Notes under the pieces: generated by a model
The model's database searches: none
What the model was told of the DNA's origin: nothing
Seen by the model: only the letters and a program-made list of their open reading frames with translations
NCBI GenBank assembly: GCA_000435515.1
Contig: FR884180.1
Location: 48,105 to 86,520, forward strand
DNA: 38,416 nucleotides
Direction of reading: 5' to 3'
Source of the DNA: Firmicutes bacterium CAG:582
GTDB taxonomy: Bacteria > Bacillota_I > Bacilli_A > RF39 > UBA660
Program-made: the position numbers and the translations under genes
Part shown: positions 16,469 to 23,815 of the stretch, piece by piece
Position numbering within the stretch: the first letter of the stretch is position 1
Layout of the letters: every line of letters begins with the position of its first letter

Positions 16469-16987
16469 CTATTCAGATACTTTAACCATGGCTGGTCTAA
16501 GTACTTTATCTTTATATTTATATCCTTTTTGTAATACTTCTATTACTATTCCAGATTCTACATCTTCACTTTTTTCTGTTAATACAGCTTGATGTACTTC
16601 TGGATCAAAAGTTTCATTTAATGAAACTATTTCCTTAACTTCATTTGCTTCTAATATATTTAAAATATTTGTATATATCATGGCAAATCCTTTTAAGAAT
16701 TCACGATTTTCATCGTTTTCCATACTTAATGCTCTTTCAAAATTATCTATAATTGGAAGCAAGCTTTTAAGTATATCTTCATTCGCGTATTTTCTATACA
16801 TAGCTAATGTATCATCACTTCTTTTTTTGATATTCATCATTTCTGCTTGTATACGCATACGTTTATCTTTTTCTTCAGCAACTTCTTGCTTTAGTTTTTC
16901 TATCTCTTCTATTCTTTTATCTTTTTTTGGAGTATGTTCTTTTTTTACTTCCGTTTTCTTTTCTTTAGTCTTATTTTCTTCTTTCAT
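16469..16987 (-). CDS. grpE: Nucleotide exchange factor GrpE
   Basis: Releases ADP from DnaK. A charged, lysine/glutamate-rich N-terminal region and long coiled-coil helix (about 1-75) precede the four-helix bundle and beta domain. The C-terminal signature ...VLQKGYKYKDKVLRPAMVKVSE is clear. 172 aa, slightly short for the family. It starts 13 nt after hrcA with GGAGAGTG overlapping the hrcA end, so it is operonic. Confidence 0.97.
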   Translation of the reverse strand: MKEENKTKEKKTEVKKEHTPKKDKRIEEIEKLKQEVAEEKDKRMRIQAEMMNIKKRSDDTLAMYRKYANEDILKSLLPIIDNFERALSMENDENREFLKGFAMIYTNILNILEANEVKEIVSLNETFDPEVHQAVLTEKSEDVESGIVIEVLQKGYKYKDKVLRPAMVKVSE

Positions 16988-17000
16988 AAGTCACTCTCCA

Positions 17001-18008
17001 TTATTTTTCAATATAATTTTTTAAGAAATTAAGCAAGGTTACAACTTTATCATATTCCATTCTCTTTGGTCCGATAATTGCAAGTGTACCTTCATCATTT
17101 CCTACCTTGTAATGAGTCTTTATTATGGTAACATCTTTATCAAATTCAGTTTCTTCACCAATGTAGACATTAATTCCTTCATCAGTAGTGTTAATATTTT
17201 TAACAAGATCTTGATTTTCAAGCTTACTGATCATTTCTTTTAATTTACTTGGTTCTTCATATTCTTTATAGTCAAGCAAATTGGTTTTACCACTGAATAT
17301 AATATCTGAATTATCCATAGTAAAGTCATGAAATGCATTTTGGAAAAAACTACAAACTTCTTCATAACGTTTAATAACGTCTTTAATTTTTGGTTTTACT
17401 TCAAGTTCAAGTCTTTCTGAAACTTTATCAATTGGAGTACCTACTAAAAATTTATTAATTATTTCACTAGTTTTTATAAGTTCTCGCATATTGATATTAT
17501 CAGGAATTATAACTTGTTTATTTTCAACAATTCCCTTATTAGTTACTAAAAGTGCAACTACACGTTTTTCATCTTCGTCTTCATTTATTGGAATAATGCT
17601 TATTTGTTTTAAAGTATTATCACTTTTTGAAGGTCCAATAACAACGCTTGTATAATGAGTTATATCACTTATAATCTCCATACATTTTGTTACAGCATCT
17701 GATACTACAAGTTCATTATTTGAAAGTATTTGTTGAAGCTTTATAACATCCTCGCCAGTTATCTCTTTCGGTTTCATTAAGTTATTAACATAATATTTAT
17801 AACCTGCTTCTGAAGGAATCCTTCCACTAGAAGTGTGTTCTTTTTCTAAGTATCCAAGATTTTCAAGTTCAGCCATATCATTACGAATAGTTGCGCTTGA
17901 AACTTTAAACTCATCAACTAAAGATTTTGAACCAACTGGTCTAAATGTCTGAATATAAGTTTCAACTATTTCTTTTAATAGTTGTTCTTGTCTTTCTCCC
18001 AAAATCAT
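17001..18008 (-). CDS. hrcA: Heat-inducible transcription repressor HrcA
   Basis: HrcA represses class I heat-shock genes by binding CIRCE; its folding by GroEL links repression to free chaperone. An N-terminal winged helix (about 1-80) contains PVGSKSLVDEFKVSSATIRN and the wing HTSSGRIPSEAGYKYYV, both family signatures. The C-terminal sensing and dimerisation domain follows. I place the start at ATG 18008 (MILGERQEQLL), about 335 aa, after AGGAAG. A TTG three codons later has better spacing to that site and cannot be excluded. The long upstream extension of the frame is promoter and CIRCE DNA. First gene of hrcA-grpE-dnaK-pepF-dnaJ, autoregulated. Confidence 0.96.
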   Translation of the reverse strand: MILGERQEQLLKEIVETYIQTFRPVGSKSLVDEFKVSSATIRNDMAELENLGYLEKEHTSSGRIPSEAGYKYYVNNLMKPKEITGEDVIKLQQILSNNELVVSDAVTKCMEIISDITHYTSVVIGPSKSDNTLKQISIIPINEDEDEKRVVALLVTNKGIVENKQVIIPDNINMRELIKTSEIINKFLVGTPIDKVSERLELEVKPKIKDVIKRYEEVCSFFQNAFHDFTMDNSDIIFSGKTNLLDYKEYEEPSKLKEMISKLENQDLVKNINTTDEGINVYIGEETEFDKDVTIIKTHYKVGNDEGTLAIIGPKRMEYDKVVTLLNFLKNYIEK

Positions 18009-18014
18009 CACTTC

Positions 18015-18041
18015 CTGGCACTCATATTTCCCAAGTGCTAG
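18015..18041. promoter_or_regulatory. Second CIRCE element, downstream of the hrcA transcription start
   Basis: The 9-9-9 architecture is exact. On the minus strand the half-sites are CTAGCACTT and GAGTGCCAG, against the consensus TTAGCACTC and GAGTGCTAA. It lies in the 5' leader next to the ribosome binding site, so HrcA bound here would block transcript elongation or initiation. Slightly degenerate, hence probably the weaker site. Confidence 0.75.
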
Positions 18042-18045
18042 AATA

Positions 18046-18074
18046 AGTATAAAATAAAAATTAGCACTTGTCAA
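18046..18074 (-). promoter_or_regulatory. Promoter of the hrcA operon
   Basis: On the minus strand consensus TTGACA (18069-18074), a 17-bp spacer and TATACT (18046-18051). The -35 lies inside the first CIRCE element and transcription begins just before the second, so HrcA can occlude RNA polymerase from both sides. Confidence 0.85.
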
Positions 18075-18088
18075 TACTAGAGTGCTAA
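18061..18088. promoter_or_regulatory. First CIRCE element, overlapping the hrcA -35
   Basis: On the plus strand the half-sites are TTAGCACTT and GAGTGCTAA, separated by 10 bp; the textbook spacer is 9. One half-site is perfect and the other has a single terminal mismatch. It covers the TTGACA of the promoter. Confidence 0.88.
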
Positions 18089-18118
18089 TTTATTTAAATA
18101 TTTTACAAAATTTTAAAA

Positions 18119-19324
18119 TTAGGCAATTCTAAATGCTGGAGAAATACCATAAGAATTATTAGCACTGGCGATTCCCAAGCCACCACCATCTCCTACATAA
18201 CAAAAAGCGTATGATCTGTCCAAATCAGCTGATCGAGTCCACCATTTTGAATCAACTCCATTATATTGTTTTTCTGATCCTACATAACTGCTTGTTGTTA
18301 CTCCCAAATTTTTATAATAATCTAATTGTCTTGATGTTCCCACTGACGTATCAGATGATGCTTTTGTTGAACTTGCAAAATTACTATATATTTCTTCGTT
18401 TGACAACAAATATAATTTATCTTGTGTTTCAAAATTTTCAGAATCTCTTAGTCCATGTGCTGATATTACTTTTGTTGGTGCTATTACATTTTGTAAGTCA
18501 CTTTGAAGGGATTTATATATTGTTTCATTTATATAAGTTCGTAATTCTGAATCTTTCCATCCCCCTACATTTGTACCTGTGCTATTAACTTGTTGATTTG
18601 TTATTATATCAGCAAATTCTACTACAAATCCACATGCTGTTTCACTTGTTTCTCCATTTGTACATATACTCTTATTTGCTATTCTAACTATATGTGTTCC
18701 AAAAGATCCTAAATCAACTTCTTTAGTATCTCCTACATTGTAAGAATCCGTGTTTCCTGTTTGAATTGCATTTTGTATTGTTTTCCACGAATCTGTTGAA
18801 AATGATACTGGATTAGGAGTGCCTTGACCCAATTCATCTCTTTCTATTGCATTAAATTCTAATGTACATACATATTCTTCTTTTACTTCTTCTGTTGCTG
18901 TTTTATTTAATGTTACTGTTAATGTTCCAGTTAATGTTTCTTTTGCTTTAACTACTGTTGCTTTTCCTTCTAGTTCATTTTTTATACTTGTATATTTTGC
19001 TGTTGTATTATCTTTTACTTTACAATTAACTGTTACTTCAGCATCGTAGTTGCTTGAATTATTTGTTACTTCATAATTTAACACTGAAGTTTGATTTAAT
19101 GTTTTTAAATCACTTGTTTCAAATGTAATTACTTTCTTTGTATCATCTATTACATTTGCATATACATCCGTTCCATCTAATGAAGCAGACGTAAAAATAA
19201 CACTAAAATCTTCTGTATTTTCACTTACCTTTGTAGACCCATTTATTATTAAAGTTGTACTAATTGCTGCAAAACCTACACACATTATTAAAATTGCAAT
19301 TACTATTGCACTCTTTCTTTTCAT
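18119..19324 (-). CDS. Secreted/anchored protein: shared N-terminal module plus DUF6273-like domain, 401 aa
   Basis: A hydrophobic signal/anchor (residues about 5-25) is followed by the same roughly 120-residue module as in the 20451 protein and, in part, the glycine-rich proteins. Hallmarks are GFAAISTTLIINGS, FSVIFTSASLDG, ITFETSDLK and LNYEVTNNSSNYDAEVTVNC, then a second cysteine strand EYVCTLEF. The C-terminal part (about 170-401) ends in a WWTRSADLDRSYAFCYV...GISPAFRIA pattern, characteristic of DUF6273 surface proteins (sometimes FGE/lectin-like). Two extra cysteines (CTNGETSETAC) may pair. Its ribosome binding site is GGTGTG. It has its own promoter and lies just upstream of the hrcA promoter. 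Binding function unknown. Confidence 0.85.
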   Translation of the reverse strand: MKRKSAIVIAILIMCVGFAAISTTLIINGSTKVSENTEDFSVIFTSASLDGTDVYANVIDDTKKVITFETSDLKTLNQTSVLNYEVTNNSSNYDAEVTVNCKVKDNTTAKYTSIKNELEGKATVVKAKETLTGTLTVTLNKTATEEVKEEYVCTLEFNAIERDELGQGTPNPVSFSTDSWKTIQNAIQTGNTDSYNVGDTKEVDLGSFGTHIVRIANKSICTNGETSETACGFVVEFADIITNQQVNSTGTNVGGWKDSELRTYINETIYKSLQSDLQNVIAPTKVISAHGLRDSENFETQDKLYLLSNEEIYSNFASSTKASSDTSVGTSRQLDYYKNLGVTTSSYVGSEKQYNGVDSKWWTRSADLDRSYAFCYVGDGGGLGIASANNSYGISPAFRIA

Positions 19325-19349
19325 ATTTTACACACACCATTCTATACTA

Positions 19350-19378
19350 AGTATAAATGTAAATAATGTTTTTTACAA
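19350..19378 (-). promoter_or_regulatory. Promoter of the DUF6273-like surface protein
   Basis: On the minus strand TTGTAA (19373-19378), a 17-bp spacer and TATACT (19350-19355), about 25 nt upstream of the ATG at 19324. Confidence 0.65.
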
Positions 19379-19405
19379 TTAAATTGTTGTATTTTTACAA
19401 ACCAT

Positions 19406-19816
19406 TTACTTATAATCTGTTCTTATATAACATTTAATAAAATCTGTTTCTAAATCGTCAACTTGTTCAATTACTATAGTTTCTCTTATACTTTCGTGGC
19501 TTTTAATTAAATAATGATTTAAATTACTTCTAATAATATATGAATCTGTATTATTACAATCTAATGTAGCATATAAATCATATTTTTTAGCGCTATTGTA
19601 TAGTAAAATATCTATTTTATTAACACTATCTAAAAGTGAAGAATCTATTAATAAATAATTATCTTTAAGAATATTATTTAAATGAACATTTGGTGAATTC
19701 ACATCTTTAATAATAATATCTTCATGCATAATAGATTTGCTTCCTTCAAAAAACATCATTGAAACTACAACTATTAAAATAACAATTAATGTTATAAATA
19801 TATTTTTTTTATTCAT
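19406..19816 (-). CDS. Small membrane-anchored protein, divergent relative of the shared surface module, 136 aa
   Basis: The ATG at 19816 follows AGAGGTGG. The frame's upstream extension overlaps the preceding lipoprotein gene and has no such site. One N-terminal transmembrane segment (about 5-22) is followed by a small extracytoplasmic domain. Its pattern IDILLYNSAKKYDLYATLDC and a final FIKCYI strand correspond in order and spacing to LNYEVTNNSSNYDAEVTVNC and EYVCTLEF of the 18119 protein. I therefore regard it as a distant member of the same module family; that is by-eye alignment only. It lies 31 nt downstream of a lipoprotein gene, so probably the same transcript. Function unknown. Confidence 0.75.
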   Translation of the reverse strand: MNKKNIFITLIVILIVVVSMMFFEGSKSIMHEDIIIKDVNSPNVHLNNILKDNYLLIDSSLLDSVNKIDILLYNSAKKYDLYATLDCNNTDSYIIRSNLNHYLIKSHESIRETIVIEQVDDLETDFIKCYIRTDYK

Positions 19817-19847
19817 ATTCCACCTCTTACTAAAAAGAATACTATTT

Positions 19848-20384
19848 CTAGTATTCATAAGTTCCGTGCAATTTTGTTAGTTGTTCATTTGTTAATGGTT
19901 CAATTTCCCACTTATTATTATTTTTATTCAAATTTAAATCTAACGTATAACTTACTTTATCGGTTGTATCTAAAAGTTTATTTATTTTATATTTTAAAAA
20001 TTTAGATAAGTCTATATCTCCTTTTGAATCAATGAATTCTTGGCTATTGGAAGAAAAATATTCTCCAGCTTCTTTATTAGTTTTATAGTAATCATATACA
20101 GTTATCTCTACGGTTACAGTAGCTTTATCACCATCTATTCTTTCTCCTTTAATTTTATAAGACATATTTGAATACTGTCTTGTATAAATTTCACGATATT
20201 CTTTTATTGTTGCTTCGTCTAAGTTTTCGCCACTTAAATAATTGTTTAATTCGTCAATAACAACTTGATCATTATTTTTGTATTTACTTAAGAAATCTTT
20301 AACCGCATCGCTTGGTCCCCCAGGAACTAACGAACAACCAGTAATAATAATTATACTTAATATTATTAATAAAATCTTTTTCAT
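19848..20384 (-). CDS. Lipoprotein of unknown function, 178 aa
   Basis: A short signal peptide ends in the lipobox IITGC, with Cys17 as the lipidated residue. The mature part has a helical first half (SDAVKDFLSKYKNNDQVVIDELNNYL) and then alternating strands (ATVTVEITVYDYYK..., TYTLDLNLNKNNNKWEIEPL). This pattern resembles cystatin/NTF2-like lipoproteins, for which small-ligand binding is common but unproven. Good AAGGAGA ribosome binding site. Followed by the 136-aa membrane protein, likely cotranscribed. Confidence 0.8.
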   Translation of the reverse strand: MKKILLIILSIIIITGCSLVPGGPSDAVKDFLSKYKNNDQVVIDELNNYLSGENLDEATIKEYREIYTRQYSNMSYKIKGERIDGDKATVTVEITVYDYYKTNKEAGEYFSSNSQEFIDSKGDIDLSKFLKYKINKLLDTTDKVSYTLDLNLNKNNNKWEIEPLTNEQLTKLHGTYEY

Positions 20385-20436
20385 TTTTTATCTCCTTATA
20401 TTTTAATTATTCACTAAACAAGAATTTTTATACATT

Positions 20437-20463
20437 AAAAAAACGAAAAATTAATTTTCGTTT
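20437..20463 (-). terminator. Terminator of the 158-aa surface module gene
   Basis: On the minus strand a perfect 9-bp stem, AAACGAAAA/TTTTCGTTT with a 5-nt loop, merges into a T run. It includes the last codons of the gene ending at 20451. Confidence 0.85.
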
Positions 20464-20927
20464 CTAGTCGCGATTACTTTACATTCATAACTTTCAGTTG
20501 TTTCTAAAGTAACTGCTTTATTTAGTGTTATTGTTGCCTCTCCCGTTAATTTGTCTGATGCATCCAAAGTTGTTAAACCTGAAGTAATGACATTACTAAT
20601 ACTAGTATATTCTTGTTTATCAGGTGTGCATTTAATTTCAATCGATGCTCCGGATTTTTCACTCTTATTAGTAATTTCATATTTGAGTTTGGATGTATCA
20701 CTAATATTTTTTAAATCCTTGCTAGTAAAAGTGATTGTTTTTTTATCTTCACTTAAAGCAGATGTATCATAAATGTTAATTCCATCTAATATAGCATCAG
20801 TAAATATAACTTCAAAATTACTATTGCCTACATTAATATTTCCATTAATTACTAACGTTGTTGAAACAATAGCAAAACCAATCGCTAACATTAAAATAGT
20901 AATCATCATTGCAATCTTCTTTTTCAT
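20451..20927 (-). CDS. Stand-alone copy of the shared N-terminal surface module, 158 aa
   Basis: Signal/anchor MKKKIAMMITILMLAIGFA (1-19) is followed by STTLVINGNINVGNSNFEVIFTDAILDG and ITFTSKDLKNISDTSKLKYEITNKSEKSGASIEIKC, which align along their whole length with the first 155 residues of the 18119 protein. The protein ends with the second cysteine strand YECKVIATRNEN and nothing after it, so it is the module without a C-terminal effector domain. The two conserved cysteines (one per beta half) suggest a disulfide. The fold could be related to the TasA/camelysin class of secreted beta-sandwich proteins, but this is a guess from pattern. Good AAAGGAAGTAAAAT start site. Confidence 0.82.
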   Translation of the reverse strand: MKKKIAMMITILMLAIGFAIVSTTLVINGNINVGNSNFEVIFTDAILDGINIYDTSALSEDKKTITFTSKDLKNISDTSKLKYEITNKSEKSGASIEIKCTPDKQEYTSISNVITSGLTTLDASDKLTGEATITLNKAVTLETTESYECKVIATRNEN

Positions 20928-20945
20928 ATTTTACTTCCTTTTTAA

Positions 20946-20977
20946 AAGAAAAGAAGCCTATTCAGCTTCCTTTTCTT
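20946..20977 (-). terminator. Hairpin at the end of the DUF1292-like gene
   Basis: On the minus strand AAGAAAAG-G-AAGC pairs with GCTT-CTTTTCTT, with one bulged G and a 7-nt loop. The T tail is short (TTTTAAAAAGG). It overlaps the last codons of the gene at 20958 and lies just upstream of the next ribosome binding site, so it may reduce rather than stop transcription. Confidence 0.5.
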
Positions 20978-21254
20978 CAGAAACAACCAATGGCTCACCA
21001 TCTAAGATTTTATCAGCAACTATATCAGAAAATTCTTCAATTAACTCTTCGTATAGTTTTTGATCTTCAACGCTTTTTAAGAATTCTTCCTCACCATTTA
21101 CAATTGCTTCAAATATTAAATATTCGTCTGTTGGAGTATCATTTTCTAAAACTCTTACTGCATAAAGATATCTTACGCCATTTTTTTCTGTTTCTTCTAG
21201 TAACAAGTATTCCTTGCCATCTTCTAAAGTCACAATATTGCCAACCATTATCAT
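20958..21254 (-). CDS. DUF1292-like small cytosolic protein, 98 aa
   Basis: The ATG at 21254 lies one base beyond the stop of the 820-aa protein. A possible alternative upstream start would overlap that gene. The sequence NIVTLEDGKEYLLLEETEKNGVRYLYAVRVLEND...YLIFEA...EEEFLKSVEDQKLYEELIEEF has the order and spacing of DUF1292 proteins (Bacillus YrzB type), whose role is unknown. Acidic, soluble, no membrane segment. Translationally coupled to the large coiled-coil protein. Confidence 0.8.
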   Translation of the reverse strand: MIMVGNIVTLEDGKEYLLLEETEKNGVRYLYAVRVLENDTPTDEYLIFEAIVNGEEEFLKSVEDQKLYEELIEEFSDIVADKILDGEPLVVSEEKEAE

Positions 21255-21255
21255 A

Positions 21256-23718
21256 CTATAAAGTTCTTCCTTTCTCTTCTTCAACTTCTGGATTTTCACT
21301 ATTTTCTAATTCTGCATTCATTTTTTCGTATTCTTCATGTATTCTAGAACTATTTGCATTCAAATTATCACCAACAGTTATTCCACTAGTGAAGTTTTTT
21401 AATTCTTCTTCGTTAGGTAAAACTCTTTGCAAATCCTTAGAATTATCTATATCATCTACATCTACATCAGCAAAAGCACTTGGTGTTTCTTCTTGAGAAT
21501 CTTTCGCAGATGTTTTTTCTTCCTCAACCAATTCTGGTTCTATTGTTTCTTCTTTTTGTTCTTCGTTTTCTTTTTCTTCAGGATTTTGTTGTGAACTAGC
21601 TTTTTCTTCAGTTTCTTCTTTGTTTTCCTCTTTGTTCTCTTCCTTGTTTTCTTCTTTATTTTCAGTTTTATCGTTTTCTAGATTTTCTATTTCTTTAAAA
21701 TCAACATCTATAACTTCTGTTGATTTTTCAGGTTGCATAGAATTTGAAAAATCTGTAGCTATTTTATCTTCGTCTTGTTTAAAGAAAGCTGTAAAAGTTT
21801 TGCCAAAAGCATTAAATTTTTTTCTATCATGAATTGAGTATACACCACCTATTTGTTGATAAGCAGCTTCTACATTATCAAGAGTTACTTTTTGACAATA
21901 CTCTAGAGGAGGTTTTTGTGTTATAAATCCAATTTTTTCCTCATATTCCTTCATTTGTTCAGGAGTTGCAAGATTTCTCTTGTCGTTTTCAAATTTTTGG
22001 TCTAAATCTGCTTGTAATGCCTCAGCAATTTTTCTTACCTCAGGATTTGGATTGCTAAGATCTTCAGAAGTAATCTTTGTAGATAAGTCATTATTTACAC
22101 AGAAATATACTGATTTAGTATCTTTGTCAACTTTTACTATTAAACCATGCTTATCAGCTATTGATGATAATGATTTTCTAACTTTGTAAGATTTAAAGGC
22201 TGCTGCTCCATCTATAATTGCATTAGCAGCACCATATGCTGCAATAACTGCTGGCACTATACCATAAAGTGATATTCCTGCTATAGCAGTTGCGGTAAAA
22301 GTTGCTACTGATCCAGTAATTGCAACTCCATTTTTAAGCAAATTTCTTGTTTTTATTACTTTTTTAACAACAACATCTGGCTTTAGTTGTTTTGTTTCGG
22401 GTTGATCTGGTTCGGGTTGATCTATTTCAGGTTGATCTGGTTCAGGTTGATCTATTTCGGGTTGATCTGGTTCAGGTTGATCTATTTCAGGTTGATCTAT
22501 TTCAGGTTGATCTGGTTTAGGTTGATCCGGTTTAGGTTGATCTGGTTTAGGTTGATCTGGTTCAGGTTGTTCTTTTGTAGGAGAATTCATTCCATCTAAT
22601 AAAGTAGCTATTTCTTCTTCTGTTAATATTCCAGAATTATTACTAGTATTTCCTTTTGCCTCAACCTCTGGAGTTTCTGGTACATGTGGTTCTATTGTTT
22701 TATCCATATCTTTTGCTACTTCAACAATATTACTAGCTGCATTTTCAAATGAAGTCTTCATATACATTTTTCCGTTTTTATATAAAGATACACGATTATT
22801 AGCAAGAGCTCCAACAAATCCTTTTAATAACTTTCCAATATTTTCTCTTGTAAGTTCTTCTTCTGAGTATTCTTTTCCTGGACTTAATTTAAAGTTTCCA
22901 GATGAACATTCAACTACGTATTTTCCAGTTTGTTCATTATATGAAACATTTACTTCAATTTCATCAGTTGCTCTAAAAATTCTTCCATTAACCTCATTTA
23001 CTTTTTCAGTTGCAGTTTGCAACAACTCTTCAATCTTTTCATAATCTTCAATCGAATTTGAAATTTCATTTGGTAAAGTTTTTATTTCATTGATTGCAGC
23101 TAAATTACTTTCATAGCTAACTTTCATTGTACGATAATTTTCTAATTCTTTAGATAGTCTAATTTTTTCTTCATGATCATTAGTTTCTCTTAATTCATCA
23201 ACTATGTCAGCAATTTCCTCATCTAATTCATCTATACGAATTTGAATTCTTTTTATTGTTCTTTCAATTTGAGTATTGATTTTTTCAACATGTTTTTTTA
23301 ACTCATCGACGGCTTTATCGTATTCTTCAGAAGCAGTATCCATTTTATCTTGATTGTAGTCATACATTGCGTTTTCCATATGTGCAATGTCTTCTGCACG
23401 TCTTACTTTTTCTTCCTCAATTAAACTTTGTAAAGCTTCTACTCGAGCATTTTTCCATTCTTGAAATTCTTCTTCTGTTGGTGCTCCGTTAACCATTTCT
23501 GCATATGATGCATATGTCGTATTATTAATTCGATTTAATTCATCCTCTAAATCTTGAACACGATTAACATCTGATGCATTAGTTATTTCAGCTTGATTTT
23601 CTTCTCCTTCAGCATATCTTTGACCTAAAGTTACATAAAGTTCTTTAGCATGATTAGCCTCATTAATAATATTGGTAAACTTATCCACTAGATTTTCAAT
23701 ATATTCGTTTTCTAACAT
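21256..23718 (-). CDS. Large acidic coiled-coil protein with DQPxx repeats and a hydrophobic hairpin, 820 aa
   Basis: I do not recognise the family. In order it has a helical/coiled-coil region (about 1-230) and a small beta domain (about 245-330: VSYNEQTGKYVVECSSGNFKLSPGK). A short ILTEEEIATLLDGM segment (about 368) recalls the FliM N-terminal LSQxEIDALL motif. A 12-unit pentapeptide tract DQP-EP/KP/EI follows (about 385-446), then an Ala/Gly-rich hydrophobic stretch (about 465-510, possibly a membrane hairpin), another mixed domain (about 515-660), an ENKEENKEE tract, and an acidic C-terminus. No signal peptide. Strong GGAGGA site. It sits between smc and a DUF1292 gene. A structural or scaffolding role is plausible but unproven. 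Confidence 0.8.
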   Translation of the reverse strand: MLENEYIENLVDKFTNIINEANHAKELYVTLGQRYAEGEENQAEITNASDVNRVQDLEDELNRINNTTYASYAEMVNGAPTEEEFQEWKNARVEALQSLIEEEKVRRAEDIAHMENAMYDYNQDKMDTASEEYDKAVDELKKHVEKINTQIERTIKRIQIRIDELDEEIADIVDELRETNDHEEKIRLSKELENYRTMKVSYESNLAAINEIKTLPNEISNSIEDYEKIEELLQTATEKVNEVNGRIFRATDEIEVNVSYNEQTGKYVVECSSGNFKLSPGKEYSEEELTRENIGKLLKGFVGALANNRVSLYKNGKMYMKTSFENAASNIVEVAKDMDKTIEPHVPETPEVEAKGNTSNNSGILTEEEIATLLDGMNSPTKEQPEPDQPKPDQPKPDQPKPDQPEIDQPEIDQPEPDQPEIDQPEPDQPEIDQPEPDQPETKQLKPDVVVKKVIKTRNLLKNGVAITGSVATFTATAIAGISLYGIVPAVIAAYGAANAIIDGAAAFKSYKVRKSLSSIADKHGLIVKVDKDTKSVYFCVNNDLSTKITSEDLSNPNPEVRKIAEALQADLDQKFENDKRNLATPEQMKEYEEKIGFITQKPPLEYCQKVTLDNVEAAYQQIGGVYSIHDRKKFNAFGKTFTAFFKQDEDKIATDFSNSMQPEKSTEVIDVDFKEIENLENDKTENKEENKEENKEENKEETEEKASSQQNPEEKENEEQKEETIEPELVEEEKTSAKDSQEETPSAFADVDVDDIDNSKDLQRVLPNEEELKNFTSGITVGDNLNANSSRIHEEYEKMNAELENSENPEVEEEKGRTL
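22395..22570. repeat. In-frame 15-bp tandem repeat (about 12 units)
   Basis: On the plus strand the unit reads approximately GGTTGATCTGGTTCA, with variants at the GG/AT and final CA/CG/TA positions. It encodes Asp-Gln-Pro-x-x on the minus strand. Two unit types (EP and EI) alternate regularly in the middle, and KP units cluster at one end, as expected from unit duplication and higher-order copying. Confidence 0.9.
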
Positions 23719-23741
23719 TTTTTATTCCTCCAAACATTTTT

Positions 23742-23759
23742 ATTAAGTCTAAACTTAAT
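23742..23759. repeat. 7-bp perfect inverted repeat in the leader of the 820-aa gene
   Basis: ATTAAGT, a 4-nt loop, then ACTTAAT. It lies about 5-22 nt beyond the predicted transcription start and upstream of the ribosome binding site. It could be an operator or a small leader hairpin. Confidence 0.45.
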
Positions 23760-23770
23760 TACACACCTAA

Positions 23771-23799
23771 ATTTTATCATTAATTCTCTATTATGTATA
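23771..23799 (-). promoter_or_regulatory. Promoter of the 820-aa coiled-coil gene
   Basis: On the minus strand TATACA (23794-23799), a 17-bp spacer and TAAAAT (23771-23776) with a TGA extension. It begins 17 nt beyond the smc stop codon. Confidence 0.5.
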
Positions 23800-23815
23800 T
23801 ATTTTTTTATAAACT

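Noticed and set aside
18009..18074. N-terminal extension of hrcA (MTSANFYFILILALGKYE)
   Set aside because: It covers the promoter and CIRCE elements, and HrcA proteins normally start a few residues before the ERQ segment.
22382..22570. Possible CRISPR array
   Set aside because: The repeats are contiguous 15-bp units in a coding frame, with no spacers and no cas genes nearby.
22387..22599. Plus-strand frame of Leu/Ile/Phe repeats (FRLIWFRLIYF) across the DQPxx tract
   Set aside because: It is the antisense reading of a 15-bp in-frame repeat, which keeps all frames open. There is no ribosome binding site or independent start.
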